Source of the DNA: an uncultured Clostridia bacterium
Lineage (GTDB): Bacteria; Bacillota; Clostridia; Christensenellales; CAG-138
Assembly (NCBI GenBank): GCA_944366945.1
Contig: CALVWJ010000015.1
Span: 1-64,000 of the forward strand
DNA length: 64,000 bases
Reading direction: 5' to 3'
Part shown: positions 43,735 through 51,884 of the stretch, piece by piece
How the letters are laid out: each line of letters opens with the position of its first letter
Numbering within the stretch: position 1 is the first letter of the stretch
Position numbers and translations under genes: made by a program
Notes under the pieces: model-generated
The model's input: the letters and a program-made list of their open reading frames with translations, nothing else
Told to the model about the DNA's origin: nothing
Database searches by the model: none

Positions 43735-45159
43735 ATGAAACGGTTTGAAGACAGGCAATGGTGCGATTCTATGCGGCTTCGCGTGGATTATAACAATATG
43801 ATGCGCGAGTTTGCAGGACAACATGGGATTTCTGAGGATGCTTTCAGTGCACGCAAAGCGCAATATGACGCGGCCGCTTGCCGGATGGAAGAAAAGCGTA
43901 GCACAATGAAATGGCGTGCACTTCCTTTTCAGCAAAAAGAAGTTGTTCAAGAAATCCAAGAAACCGCAGCATGGGTTCGCGCAAATTGCGACGCGTTTGT
44001 GGTGCTTGGCATCGGCGGCAGCGCACTTGGTCCCATTGCCGTCCAGCAGGCGCTTTCCCACTTACGCTATAACGAATTGCCAACGGAAAAGCGCGGGGGT
44101 CCCAAGCTTTATGTTGAGGATAATGTTGATCCTGAGCGCATGGCCTCTCTGCGCGACGTGATCGACCCCGCGCGCACGATTTTCAATGTGATCACAAAAT
44201 CGGGCAGTACTTCTGAAACAATGTCGCAGCTTCTCTGGGCAACGGCCCTTTTAAAGGAATCCGTGGGGGAGGCATGGCGTGATCATATCATCGCAACAAC
44301 AGATGCTGAAAAGGGAAATCTCATCAAAATCGCAAAAGAAAACGCGCTGCGCACTTTCTATGTGCCAGATGGTGTCGGCGGGCGATTCAGCGAGCTTTGC
44401 CCCGTGGGCCTGCTTGCCGCAGCGGTTTGCGGAATTGACATAGAGGAACTGCTTGCAGGCGCAGCTTACATGGATGGGTTGTGCTCCGAGCATGACGTGC
44501 TGAAGAACCCGGCCTATATGCTTGCAGCACTTGAAGTACTTGCAATGGAGCAGGGGTGCAATATCAGCGTTTTGATGCCATACGCCGATTCGCTCCGCTT
44601 TATGTCCGATTGGTATGCTCAACTTTGGGCAGAATCGCTTGGAAAGCGCTATGCGCTGGATGGAAGCGAAATCCACGCTGGGCAAACGCCTGTAAAAGCG
44701 CTCGGTGTAACGGATCAGCATTCGCAGGTCCAACTTTATACGGAAGGTCCCTTCGATAAGGTCATCACTTTCCTGGGGGTGGACCGCTACCGCACGGAAG
44801 TTGTTATCCCGCATGCGTATGATCATATCTCCGATGTTGCCTTTTTAAGTGGGCATACGTTCAACGCTCTCATCCAGGCAGAACAGCTCGCCACGGAATA
44901 TGCCGTGCTGAAATCCGGGCATCTCAGCAAAACCATTACTTTACCGGAAGTAAACGCTTTTACGCTGGGTGAACTCATCTGCCTATTTGAATTGCAGACG
45001 GCGTTTGCAGGCGAGCTGCTCGGCATCGATGCATTCAATCAACCTGGTGTAGAAGAAGGCAAAAAAGCGACTTATGCGCTGTTGGGAAAGCCAGGCTATG
45101 AGCAAAAGAAAGCGGAGCTTGCCGCACGGCCAGCGCGCAATGCGCGGTATCAAATCTAG
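43735..45159 (+). CDS. pgi: Glucose-6-phosphate isomerase
   Basis: The 474-residue enzyme shows the PGI domain order: VLGIGGSALGP (near residue 87), NVITKSGSTSETMSQ (near residue 142), GVGGRFSELCPVGLL (near residue 210) and an HAGQTPVKALGVTDQHSQVQLY segment near residue 305. Its length matches Firmicutes PGIs. It interconverts glucose 6-phosphate and fructose 6-phosphate. AGGAGGC precedes the ATG. Confidence 0.96.
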   Translation: MKRFEDRQWCDSMRLRVDYNNMMREFAGQHGISEDAFSARKAQYDAAACRMEEKRSTMKWRALPFQQKEVVQEIQETAAWVRANCDAFVVLGIGGSALGPIAVQQALSHLRYNELPTEKRGGPKLYVEDNVDPERMASLRDVIDPARTIFNVITKSGSTSETMSQLLWATALLKESVGEAWRDHIIATTDAEKGNLIKIAKENALRTFYVPDGVGGRFSELCPVGLLAAAVCGIDIEELLAGAAYMDGLCSEHDVLKNPAYMLAALEVLAMEQGCNISVLMPYADSLRFMSDWYAQLWAESLGKRYALDGSEIHAGQTPVKALGVTDQHSQVQLYTEGPFDKVITFLGVDRYRTEVVIPHAYDHISDVAFLSGHTFNALIQAEQLATEYAVLKSGHLSKTITLPEVNAFTLGELICLFELQTAFAGELLGIDAFNQPGVEEGKKATYALLGKPGYEQKKAELAARPARNARYQI

Positions 45160-45204
45160 TGGAAATTAGTTTGCTGCATGCGCGATTTTATGACCCTTTT
45201 GTTA

Positions 45205-45238
45205 ATTTCCCCCGATCGGCTGACAGAGCGGGGGAAAT
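45205..45238 (+). terminator. Hairpin after pgi
   Basis: A 9-bp stem (ATTTCCCCC, 45205-45213, with its complement, 45230-45238). It has no T-run, so it is a weak terminator, and the next promoter lies within it. Confidence 0.5.
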
Positions 45239-45248
45239 GCTGTACAAT
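45220..45248 (+). promoter_or_regulatory. Promoter of the binding-protein lipoprotein gene
   Basis: CTGACA (45220-45225), a 17-base spacer and TACAAT (45243-45248). The element overlaps the right arm of the preceding hairpin. Confidence 0.7.
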
Positions 45249-45281
45249 AATCATGTAACACGAATGTTTAGGAGGAAATCC

Positions 45282-46418
45282 ATGAAGCGGCAAATCGCTT
45301 TTCTGCTTGTTATTGCGCTGGCCCTTTTCGGCATCGGCTGTGCGGCTTCGCGCGAAAATGCGGAGGAGCTGCAGCAAACCGCAATGCCGTTAGAAACGCC
45401 GGATCAATTAGGGCAAAGCACGCAAAATGCTGCAGACAAGGGATTTGACCTAATTGGCCTTATCATTCATGACGACGGTTCAGAGCGCGCCTGCATGACC
45501 ATGTACGGTTTTTTGCATACTGCGGAAAACCTCTCATATGCATCGAAAATTTACCGTGCGGACCCTTCTGCGGCGGGAATGCTTTCCGCAGTAGAAGATG
45601 CAATTGCAGAGGACGTTGATGCGCTTTTGGTATTTGATCCATCCAACCAAAGCAATGAGGCAATCGCACGCGCAGTCGCATGCGGCATCAAGGTGGTTGT
45701 TCCTTATTATGCCTGCTCAACAGAAGGCATTTCCGCCAACATTATAGCAGATGACTCCGAGTATTACGATGAGCTTGCGCGCGGCCTTGCAGAACGGATG
45801 ACGGAGCGCAGCTTGAAATCGGGCCGCATTTTGATATATGGCGCAGATACATCAGAATGTTATGCTGCATTTTCTGCCTCCATTGCAGCTGCTTATCCGC
45901 AGTTCCGCGTGGATGCATTTAATCGTACGGCTGCCGATGAGCAGGGAGCAATCGATGAGCTTGCCGAATTTCTTCTCTACAACCGCGACGTCAAGGGGAT
46001 GTATGTTGTGGATAGTGCAGCGGGCTCGATTGCGATTCAAGCCCGTGCACAGGCGCAGCGCATTTTTAGGGAAGAAGGTACGCCGAGCCCTACGCCCGAG
46101 CCAAGTCTTGCGCCAAATGCTACTCCAGTGCCTACACCAAATCCCGGCCTTTTAACGCAAATAACGATTACGGTTTTCTGCAATGGCCTAAGCGGCAGCA
46201 ACTATGACCTGTTCAACGACAATGACATCTATGCGCTGTGCATTGAACCCTATTATGAAGCTGCGGCAGAAGCAACGATGGTGCTTGATAAACTGCTCCA
46301 CGGAGATGCAGTGCAAGCGGTTTCCCGCGTGAACCGGCCTATTGTTTATAATGAAACGGCGGATAAATACAAGGCGATTTTCGAACAAATGCAGGCGTTG
46401 TTCAATCTCGCCGGATAA
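45282..46418 (+). CDS. Sugar-binding-protein-like lipoprotein (Peripla_BP_4 type)
   Basis: The 378-residue protein has a lipoprotein signal with a GIGCAAS lipobox (Cys near residue 20) and a periplasmic-binding-protein type 1 fold of the ribose/galactose-binding group. AGMLSAVEDAIAEDVDALLVF near residue 100 and IKVVVPYYA near residue 138 are the diagnostic strands. A Pro/Thr-rich insert (about residues 268-290) interrupts the second lobe, which is unusual. No permease or ATPase lies nearby, so it may sense rather than feed a transporter. AGGAGGA precedes the ATG at 45282. Confidence 0.82.
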   Translation: MKRQIAFLLVIALALFGIGCAASRENAEELQQTAMPLETPDQLGQSTQNAADKGFDLIGLIIHDDGSERACMTMYGFLHTAENLSYASKIYRADPSAAGMLSAVEDAIAEDVDALLVFDPSNQSNEAIARAVACGIKVVVPYYACSTEGISANIIADDSEYYDELARGLAERMTERSLKSGRILIYGADTSECYAAFSASIAAAYPQFRVDAFNRTAADEQGAIDELAEFLLYNRDVKGMYVVDSAAGSIAIQARAQAQRIFREEGTPSPTPEPSLAPNATPVPTPNPGLLTQITITVFCNGLSGSNYDLFNDNDIYALCIEPYYEAAAEATMVLDKLLHGDAVQAVSRVNRPIVYNETADKYKAIFEQMQALFNLAG

Positions 46419-46430
46419 GGTTCCCAAAGT

Positions 46431-47585
46431 ATGTTTGATCGAAAGATTCTCAAGCAAATAGACTGGGCGACTATCGTTCTCGTTCTTGCATTGGTTACAA
46501 TTGGCCTAATCAGCATTGCGAGCATCATGGCGTCTCCCTTTGATGGGGATGAGGTGGCTTTGAGTGATTACCTTGAAAAGCTTAACCTCAATTATGTGCA
46601 GCGGCAAGGTGTAAATTTCCTCGTGGGCGTTGCTGCGTTTCTTATTGTGATTGTATTTGATTACAGCTTTTTTAAGTTTCTTATCAAATATGCGTATATT
46701 GCAAACCTTGCCCTGCTCGTTATTCTCTTCACGGTAGAAAAAACGCGCGGCATTTCCGGGTGGTTTGTGTTTGAACAACTCGACCGTGCAATCCAACCGG
46801 CTGAGCTGTGCAAGATATCCATTATTGTATTTCTGGCAAAGATTGTTTCAGAAAATATGGAACATGAGCATGGGCGCATCCGTTCGTTTAAGTCCATCGT
46901 CATTGCGTTGCTCGTATGCGGAGTTCCTACGATTCTGGTAATGCTTCAGCCAGACTTTGGGACCGCTTTTGTTTACATCTGCATTCTGGTTTTCATTCTC
47001 TTCATTGCGCGCATTGGTTGGGGTTATATCATTGCTGCTGCAGGTGCGCTTGCCGCCGGCCTTCCTCTCGCGTATTTCTTTTTAATGAGCGACGATCAAC
47101 GATATCGCATCGACGTTTTTCTCGACCCTAGCTTAGACCTGGCCAACAGCGGCTACAATGTATTCCAATCCAAAATTGCAATTGGGTCGGGCCAACTTTA
47201 TGGGAAAGGGTATTTCAGCTCGGGAACGCTTGCTCAACTTAGCTTCGTGCCGGAACGACACACCGATTTCATTTTTGCCGGAATTGTAGAAGGGCTCGGG
47301 TTTATCGGCGGAACGGTTATTATTGTTCTTTATTTCCTGCTGATCTTTCGATGGCTTTGGATTGCGTTCAAGGCAAAGGATTACTTTGGAAGCTGCTTAG
47401 TGGCGGGCGTAATCGGCATGCTGCTTGCACATGTATTTGAGAATATTGGCATGACGATGGGCCTTATGCCTGTCACGGGTATCCCGCTCCCTTTCTTAAG
47501 TTATGGGGGGTCTAACTTACTTACTAATATGATTGCAGTCGGCATAGTAGAAAATGTCTGGATGCGCCGTCCAGTCAAAAAATGA
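46431..47585 (+). CDS. RodA/FtsW-family SEDS protein
   Basis: The 384-residue membrane protein has ten predicted helices and SEDS motifs: QPAELCKISIIVFLAK (near residue 122), GYNVFQSKIAIGSGQLYGKG with HTDFIFAGIVEGLGF (near residue 250-285) and GIPLPFLSYGGSNLLTNM at the end. The opening KQIDWATIVLVLAL resembles RodA/MrdB. It polymerises peptidoglycan glycan chains with a class B PBP. It is the second SEDS gene in this window. It lies 12 bases behind the lipoprotein gene and runs towards the spoIVFA-like gene. Confidence 0.93.
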   Translation: MFDRKILKQIDWATIVLVLALVTIGLISIASIMASPFDGDEVALSDYLEKLNLNYVQRQGVNFLVGVAAFLIVIVFDYSFFKFLIKYAYIANLALLVILFTVEKTRGISGWFVFEQLDRAIQPAELCKISIIVFLAKIVSENMEHEHGRIRSFKSIVIALLVCGVPTILVMLQPDFGTAFVYICILVFILFIARIGWGYIIAAAGALAAGLPLAYFFLMSDDQRYRIDVFLDPSLDLANSGYNVFQSKIAIGSGQLYGKGYFSSGTLAQLSFVPERHTDFIFAGIVEGLGFIGGTVIIVLYFLLIFRWLWIAFKAKDYFGSCLVAGVIGMLLAHVFENIGMTMGLMPVTGIPLPFLSYGGSNLLTNMIAVGIVENVWMRRPVKK

Positions 47586-47649
47586 ACTGCATATCGTTGC
47601 TGAAACGCATCTCTCGCGCATATACTCTACCGCGCGGGAGGTGTTTATT

Positions 47650-48378
47650 ATGGAAAGAAAATGCAATCAAGTCGAATTATCTGATTTTGTATCGGTCGAA
47701 ACAGATTATCGTCCCAGCTCGTTTTATCAAAAAAGGAAAACGCATGAAAGCAGGGCGCACCACACTGGATGGGGAAAAAAGAGAAGTTCGCGAAAGGCCG
47801 CACAGAAGCAGCCGTTTGATGCGACCTCCATGCTTATCAAGTGCGGCATTTGTGCCGCTGCATGCGCGCTTGTGCTTTTGCTCAAATGGATTGGAACACC
47901 AGCAGCGGATAAAGCGCTTCAAACCGTTAATGAGGCTGTAAACGAGGATAGCGAATTGGATGAAATGCTGGGCAAGCTGCAATTTGTTGAGCTTCCCGGG
48001 ATTTTAGAGGTCTTCTCAAGCAGCGGCAAACTGCAGCTCCCAATCAATGCGAGCCAAGCGCAATCTGCTCAAGATGACACGTTGCTTGCATTGACATCGG
48101 AATCTGAACAGTATGTAATAGCCTGCATGGATGGAAGCGTAAAAGAAACGGGCCTAGATCAAGAATTAGGCAGCTATGTGCGCATTGCATCCACAGATGA
48201 CATGGATCTATATTTCTATGGTCTCTCTGGAGTCAGCGTGGAGGTAGGACAGCCTCTCCTTGAGAGCGATTACGTTGGCTCTGTCAAAGCAGGAGATACG
48301 CTATATATCAGCCTTTTCGTTAAAGGAAAGCCAGAAAACCCAGCTGGTTATTTCTCCCTCCCAGCAGGGAATGTATGA
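47650..48378 (+). CDS. spoIVFA: SpoIVFA-like degenerate M23 (LytM) protein
   Basis: The 242-residue protein has a long basic cytoplasmic N-terminus, one membrane helix (about residues 58-77) and a C-terminal LytM-like domain (about residues 150-235). That domain keeps the fold pattern (GSYVRIASTDDMDLYFYGLS, VEVGQPLLESDYVGSV) but lacks the zinc-binding histidines of active M23 peptidases. The next gene is a SpoIVFB-type protease, so it is best read as SpoIVFA, which holds SpoIVFB inactive during engulfment. The frame is open further up, but GGGAGG lies before the ATG at 47650. Confidence 0.82.
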   Translation: MERKCNQVELSDFVSVETDYRPSSFYQKRKTHESRAHHTGWGKKRSSRKAAQKQPFDATSMLIKCGICAAACALVLLLKWIGTPAADKALQTVNEAVNEDSELDEMLGKLQFVELPGILEVFSSSGKLQLPINASQAQSAQDDTLLALTSESEQYVIACMDGSVKETGLDQELGSYVRIASTDDMDLYFYGLSGVSVEVGQPLLESDYVGSVKAGDTLYISLFVKGKPENPAGYFSLPAGNV

Positions 48379-49262
48379 TGCGAATCGGTCGAGTTGGCAA
48401 TACGGAACTAGAATGCAGCCCGTTTATAATGCTGCCAGTTTTGTATGCGCTATTGGCTGATCAACCAGGCACATTGCTGCTTAACCTGCTTGCGCTGCTT
48501 TTACATGAATTATGCCACTCTGTTGCAGCGCATGCAATGGGCTATCGCGTCAAACGCATAGAACTCCAGCCTTTCGGGTTCGTAGCGCGAATCGAAAAAA
48601 GGATCGCCAGCCGCTGGGATGAGCTTGCGATCGCATCTGCAGGGCCGTTGTTCAGCCTTGTAACCAGCGTCGCTTGCGGCGCGCTTTGTTCAAGTCAAAA
48701 TTTGCAGCTTCCAGGGAGTGCGCTTATTGCCCAGTTTGGGCGCATCAACGCGCTCTTAGGCACAGTTAACCTGCTTCCAGCACTTCCGCTTGATGGAGGC
48801 CGCATGGCAGAATCCATATTGCGAAGTTTTCTTCCACCGCGCAGCGCTTCCATTATTCTTTTGCTGCTTGGAGCAGGCGCTGGGGGAATAATAATTGCAA
48901 GCAGCATTGTTCTAACAATTGATAGCGAGCTCCGCACTATGATGCTTATCATGGGTGTGTTCCTTCTGCTAGCAGTACTAAAAGAAAGCAAAAAAGGTAG
49001 AGAAGCGCGAGTAGATGGCATTTTGCGCCGGCTTGAAGCAATACGCAGTGGAGATGGAATCCCGGTGCGTTTTATTGCGCTGCATGAGAGTGTGGAAGGG
49101 CAGGAAGCTCTTTCACTTGTCGATTCACGTGGAATTGTATATATCCTTGTGTTAAACGATGCCATGGAAGAAATCGGGCGTTTGAGTGAAGCTTCTTTAA
49201 TCGATGGTATCGCGCAACTTGGGATGCAGGCAACACTCTATGCTATATTAAAGTTACATTGA
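48375..49262 (+). CDS. spoIVFB: SpoIVFB-type site-2 protease (M50)
   Basis: The 295-residue intramembrane zinc protease has HELCH (His44-Glu45, His48) in a membrane helix and the second metal motif in NLLPALPLDGGRM near residue 140. Four to five further helices and a 100-residue cytoplasmic C-terminal region follow. SpoIVFB cleaves pro-sigma-K in the mother cell of sporulating Firmicutes. The ATG overlaps the spoIVFA-like stop. It ends with a 4-base overlap of the possible upstream extension of the radical SAM gene. Confidence 0.9.
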   Translation: MMRIGRVGNTELECSPFIMLPVLYALLADQPGTLLLNLLALLLHELCHSVAAHAMGYRVKRIELQPFGFVARIEKRIASRWDELAIASAGPLFSLVTSVACGALCSSQNLQLPGSALIAQFGRINALLGTVNLLPALPLDGGRMAESILRSFLPPRSASIILLLLGAGAGGIIIASSIVLTIDSELRTMMLIMGVFLLLAVLKESKKGREARVDGILRRLEAIRSGDGIPVRFIALHESVEGQEALSLVDSRGIVYILVLNDAMEEIGRLSEASLIDGIAQLGMQATLYAILKLH

Positions 49263-49318
49263 CCTTCCTCGGATTCAGTGATAAACTGAATATGGTAATT
49301 CACCATTTGGAGGGTATT

Positions 49319-51154
49319 TTGGATTTAAAGTTACTCGACAGCATTCTCGCGTCTGTTGAGAAACCCGCACGTTATATGGGCGGGGAGCTGAATATGACGC
49401 AGAAGTGCGATGCAGAGTTGCGTTTTGCATTGGCGTTCCCGGATGTATATGAAATAGGCATGTCTCATCTGGGTTCCCGCATCCTATATCATGTTTTGAA
49501 CGCGCGTGAGGATACGATCTGTGAGCGCGTTTTTGCGCCTTGGCCGGATATGGAACGCGCATTGCGCGAAAACCAGATTCCGCTGTTTACGCTTGAAACA
49601 AAACGGTCTCTCGGCACATGCGACATCATCGGCTTTTCGCTGCTTTATGAGATGTGCTATACGAACATTTTAACGATGCTGGATCTTTCTGGAATCCCGT
49701 TGCGAGCAAAAGAACGTGGGGATGCATTCCCGCTCATTGTTTGTGGCGGACCCTGCGCATGCAATCCAGAACCGCTCGCCCCATTTGTGGATGCATTTTT
49801 GATCGGAGATGGGGAAGAGCTTATTGGTGAATGCGTGGATGCAGTGCTGGCAGCGAAGCGTGGAGGAATGGACAAGCCTGCTTTACTGCGCACTCTTGCG
49901 CAAATTCCCGGCATTTATATTCCGTCCTTTTATGCGCCTAAATATGATGCTGAAGGACATTTTTTAGAATTGGATAGAGTTGATCCTAATGCACCGCAGC
50001 GCATCACGCGCCGCGTATTAAAGGATCTTGAGCATGCACCATATATTGGGAATCCGATCGTGCCATACATGCCTATTGTGCATGACAGAATCGCGCTTGA
50101 GCTGTTTAGAGGCTGCACGCGCGGGTGCCGTTTCTGTCAAGCTGGTTTTATCTACCGCCCAGTTCGCGAGCGAACACGTGAGACGATTATGGAGCAGGCC
50201 CGCGCGTTGATTGCGTGCACAGGGTATGATGAAGTTTCACTGTTTTCACTAAGCTCGGGGGATTATTCTGAAATTCATGCGCTGATCCCGGAAATCCTTC
50301 ATGAATTTGAAAAGAAGCGCGTGTCCATCTCATTCCCTTCGCTGCGCATTGATTCGTTCCTAAAGGATGACCTTGTGCAGATGCAGTCTGTGCGCAAAGC
50401 AGGATTGACCTTTGCACCGGAAGCTGGTACACAGCGCTTGCGCGATGTGATCAACAAGGGTGTCCAAGAAGAAGATCTGCTGCGTTCTGCAAAAGATGCA
50501 TTTGAAGCCGGATGGAGCAGCGTAAAGCTATATTTTATGATTGGGTTGCCTACGGAGACCGAAGAAGATTTGCTTGGGATAGCAGAGCTTGCGCGCAAAG
50601 TGTCTGCACTGTTTTACAGTATGCCCAAAGAAAAACGGGGGAAAGGGCTCCGGCTTTCTATCAGTGCCTCTTCATTTGTACCGAAACCGTTTACCCCGTT
50701 CCAGTGGGAAGCGCAGGATTCAAAAGAAACGCTGATTGAAAAGCAGAAATTCCTGCGTGCTGCTTTAAAGGGAATCCGAGGAGCAGAATTTTCTTACCAT
50801 GCACCAGACATCAGCGTGCTCGAAGGAGTTTTTGCACGCGGCGACCGCCGCCTTGCAGATGTGCTGGAAAATGCCTATCACCATGGAGCGCGTTTCGATT
50901 CCTGGGATGAGCACTATAAGCAGCATGCTTGGGAGACTGCATTTGCTGAAGCGGGCGTTGACCCTGCAGCGTACGCGCACAGGCAGCGCACCCCAGGCGA
51001 ACCGCTCCCGTGGGGGCATATTGATATGCTTGTAACTGAAGCTTACCTTATGCGCGAGCTTGCGCGCGCAAATGCAGCGATCACTACAAAGGACTGCCGT
51101 GCTGGATGCAACGGTTGTTTTGGAGAAAAATATGCGGATTATTGCAAGGTTTGA
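49319..51154 (+). CDS. B12-binding-type radical SAM protein (TIGR03960 family)
   Basis: The 611-residue protein has an N-terminal Rossmann-like region (LRFALAFPDVYEIGMSHLG near residue 45; about residues 30-180) and a radical SAM core with the cluster motif CTRGCRFCQAG near residue 265. A C-terminal region ends in a CRAGCNGCFGEKYADYC cysteine cluster. This matches the TIGR03960 family, almost always followed by a DUF2344 protein, as here. Its reaction is unknown. The start is TTG at 49319 with GGAGGG at 49309-49314; an earlier TTG is less likely. Confidence 0.9.
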   Translation: MDLKLLDSILASVEKPARYMGGELNMTQKCDAELRFALAFPDVYEIGMSHLGSRILYHVLNAREDTICERVFAPWPDMERALRENQIPLFTLETKRSLGTCDIIGFSLLYEMCYTNILTMLDLSGIPLRAKERGDAFPLIVCGGPCACNPEPLAPFVDAFLIGDGEELIGECVDAVLAAKRGGMDKPALLRTLAQIPGIYIPSFYAPKYDAEGHFLELDRVDPNAPQRITRRVLKDLEHAPYIGNPIVPYMPIVHDRIALELFRGCTRGCRFCQAGFIYRPVRERTRETIMEQARALIACTGYDEVSLFSLSSGDYSEIHALIPEILHEFEKKRVSISFPSLRIDSFLKDDLVQMQSVRKAGLTFAPEAGTQRLRDVINKGVQEEDLLRSAKDAFEAGWSSVKLYFMIGLPTETEEDLLGIAELARKVSALFYSMPKEKRGKGLRLSISASSFVPKPFTPFQWEAQDSKETLIEKQKFLRAALKGIRGAEFSYHAPDISVLEGVFARGDRRLADVLENAYHHGARFDSWDEHYKQHAWETAFAEAGVDPAAYAHRQRTPGEPLPWGHIDMLVTEAYLMRELARANAAITTKDCRAGCNGCFGEKYADYCKV

Positions 51155-51821
51155 AAAAGGAAAAGCGGTCCGTTTCGTTTCCCACTTGGACATTCAGCGT
51201 ACGTTTCAGCGTGCCTTCCGCCGCGCGAATATACCGCTCGCATACTCGCAAGGATTTAATCCACATCCGCAGCTTTCCTTTGCGGCAGCACTTGCTCTTG
51301 GCTATACGAGCGAAGCGGAATGGCTAGATGTAAAGCTTGCGCAAGCAATGGAACCTGCTTCATTTCAAGCTGCAGCAAATGCCGCGTTGCCTGCTGGATT
51401 TCGCATTCTTGAAGTGATCGAGGCAAGCGAAAACGCCCCTGCGTTGACCGCGCTTATGGAAGCTGCCGAATATACGATTGAGTTTCAAGGTTTTAATCTT
51501 GTTTCGGGGCCAAAAGAGCTGGAGACGGCATTTGCAAGCATGGTAGCCGGACCGATATTTGTTGACAAGCGAACCAAAGGCGGCATAAAAACCGTAGATA
51601 TTCGCCCGCTTTTGCTAAACTATCAATTCAGCCTATCGGCTGATGGATGCCCTTTGCTTACATTGTTGGGGGTAGCGGATGCAAAAGGCAGTTTGAATAT
51701 TGACCTTCTGCTTGGCGCGCTTCGAACCTTTTGCGCAGAAACAACTTATACTTATAATGTCCATCGCAAAGTGATTTATTTCAAAAGCGGTTCCCCTATG
51801 CCTGCGCTACCGCACAAATAA
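51132..51821 (+). CDS. TIGR03936/DUF2344 radical SAM-associated protein
   Basis: The 229-residue protein starts MRIIARFEKGKAVRFVSHLD and has NPHPQLSFAAALALGYTSEAEWLD near residue 45, the signature of DUF2344. It partners the preceding radical SAM protein, and the two genes overlap by 23 bases. In many Firmicutes the pair precedes RNase G, as in this window. The function is unknown; a role in RNA or ribosome modification is often suspected. GGAG at 51122 supports the internal ATG at 51132. Confidence 0.9.
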   Translation: MRIIARFEKGKAVRFVSHLDIQRTFQRAFRRANIPLAYSQGFNPHPQLSFAAALALGYTSEAEWLDVKLAQAMEPASFQAAANAALPAGFRILEVIEASENAPALTALMEAAEYTIEFQGFNLVSGPKELETAFASMVAGPIFVDKRTKGGIKTVDIRPLLLNYQFSLSADGCPLLTLLGVADAKGSLNIDLLLGALRTFCAETTYTYNVHRKVIYFKSGSPMPALPHK

Positions 51822-51884
51822 ACTCTAACTTTAACGCCATCTAAAAAGGCGTAACGATTTTTAAATTCCAGGAGCGCTTGAACC

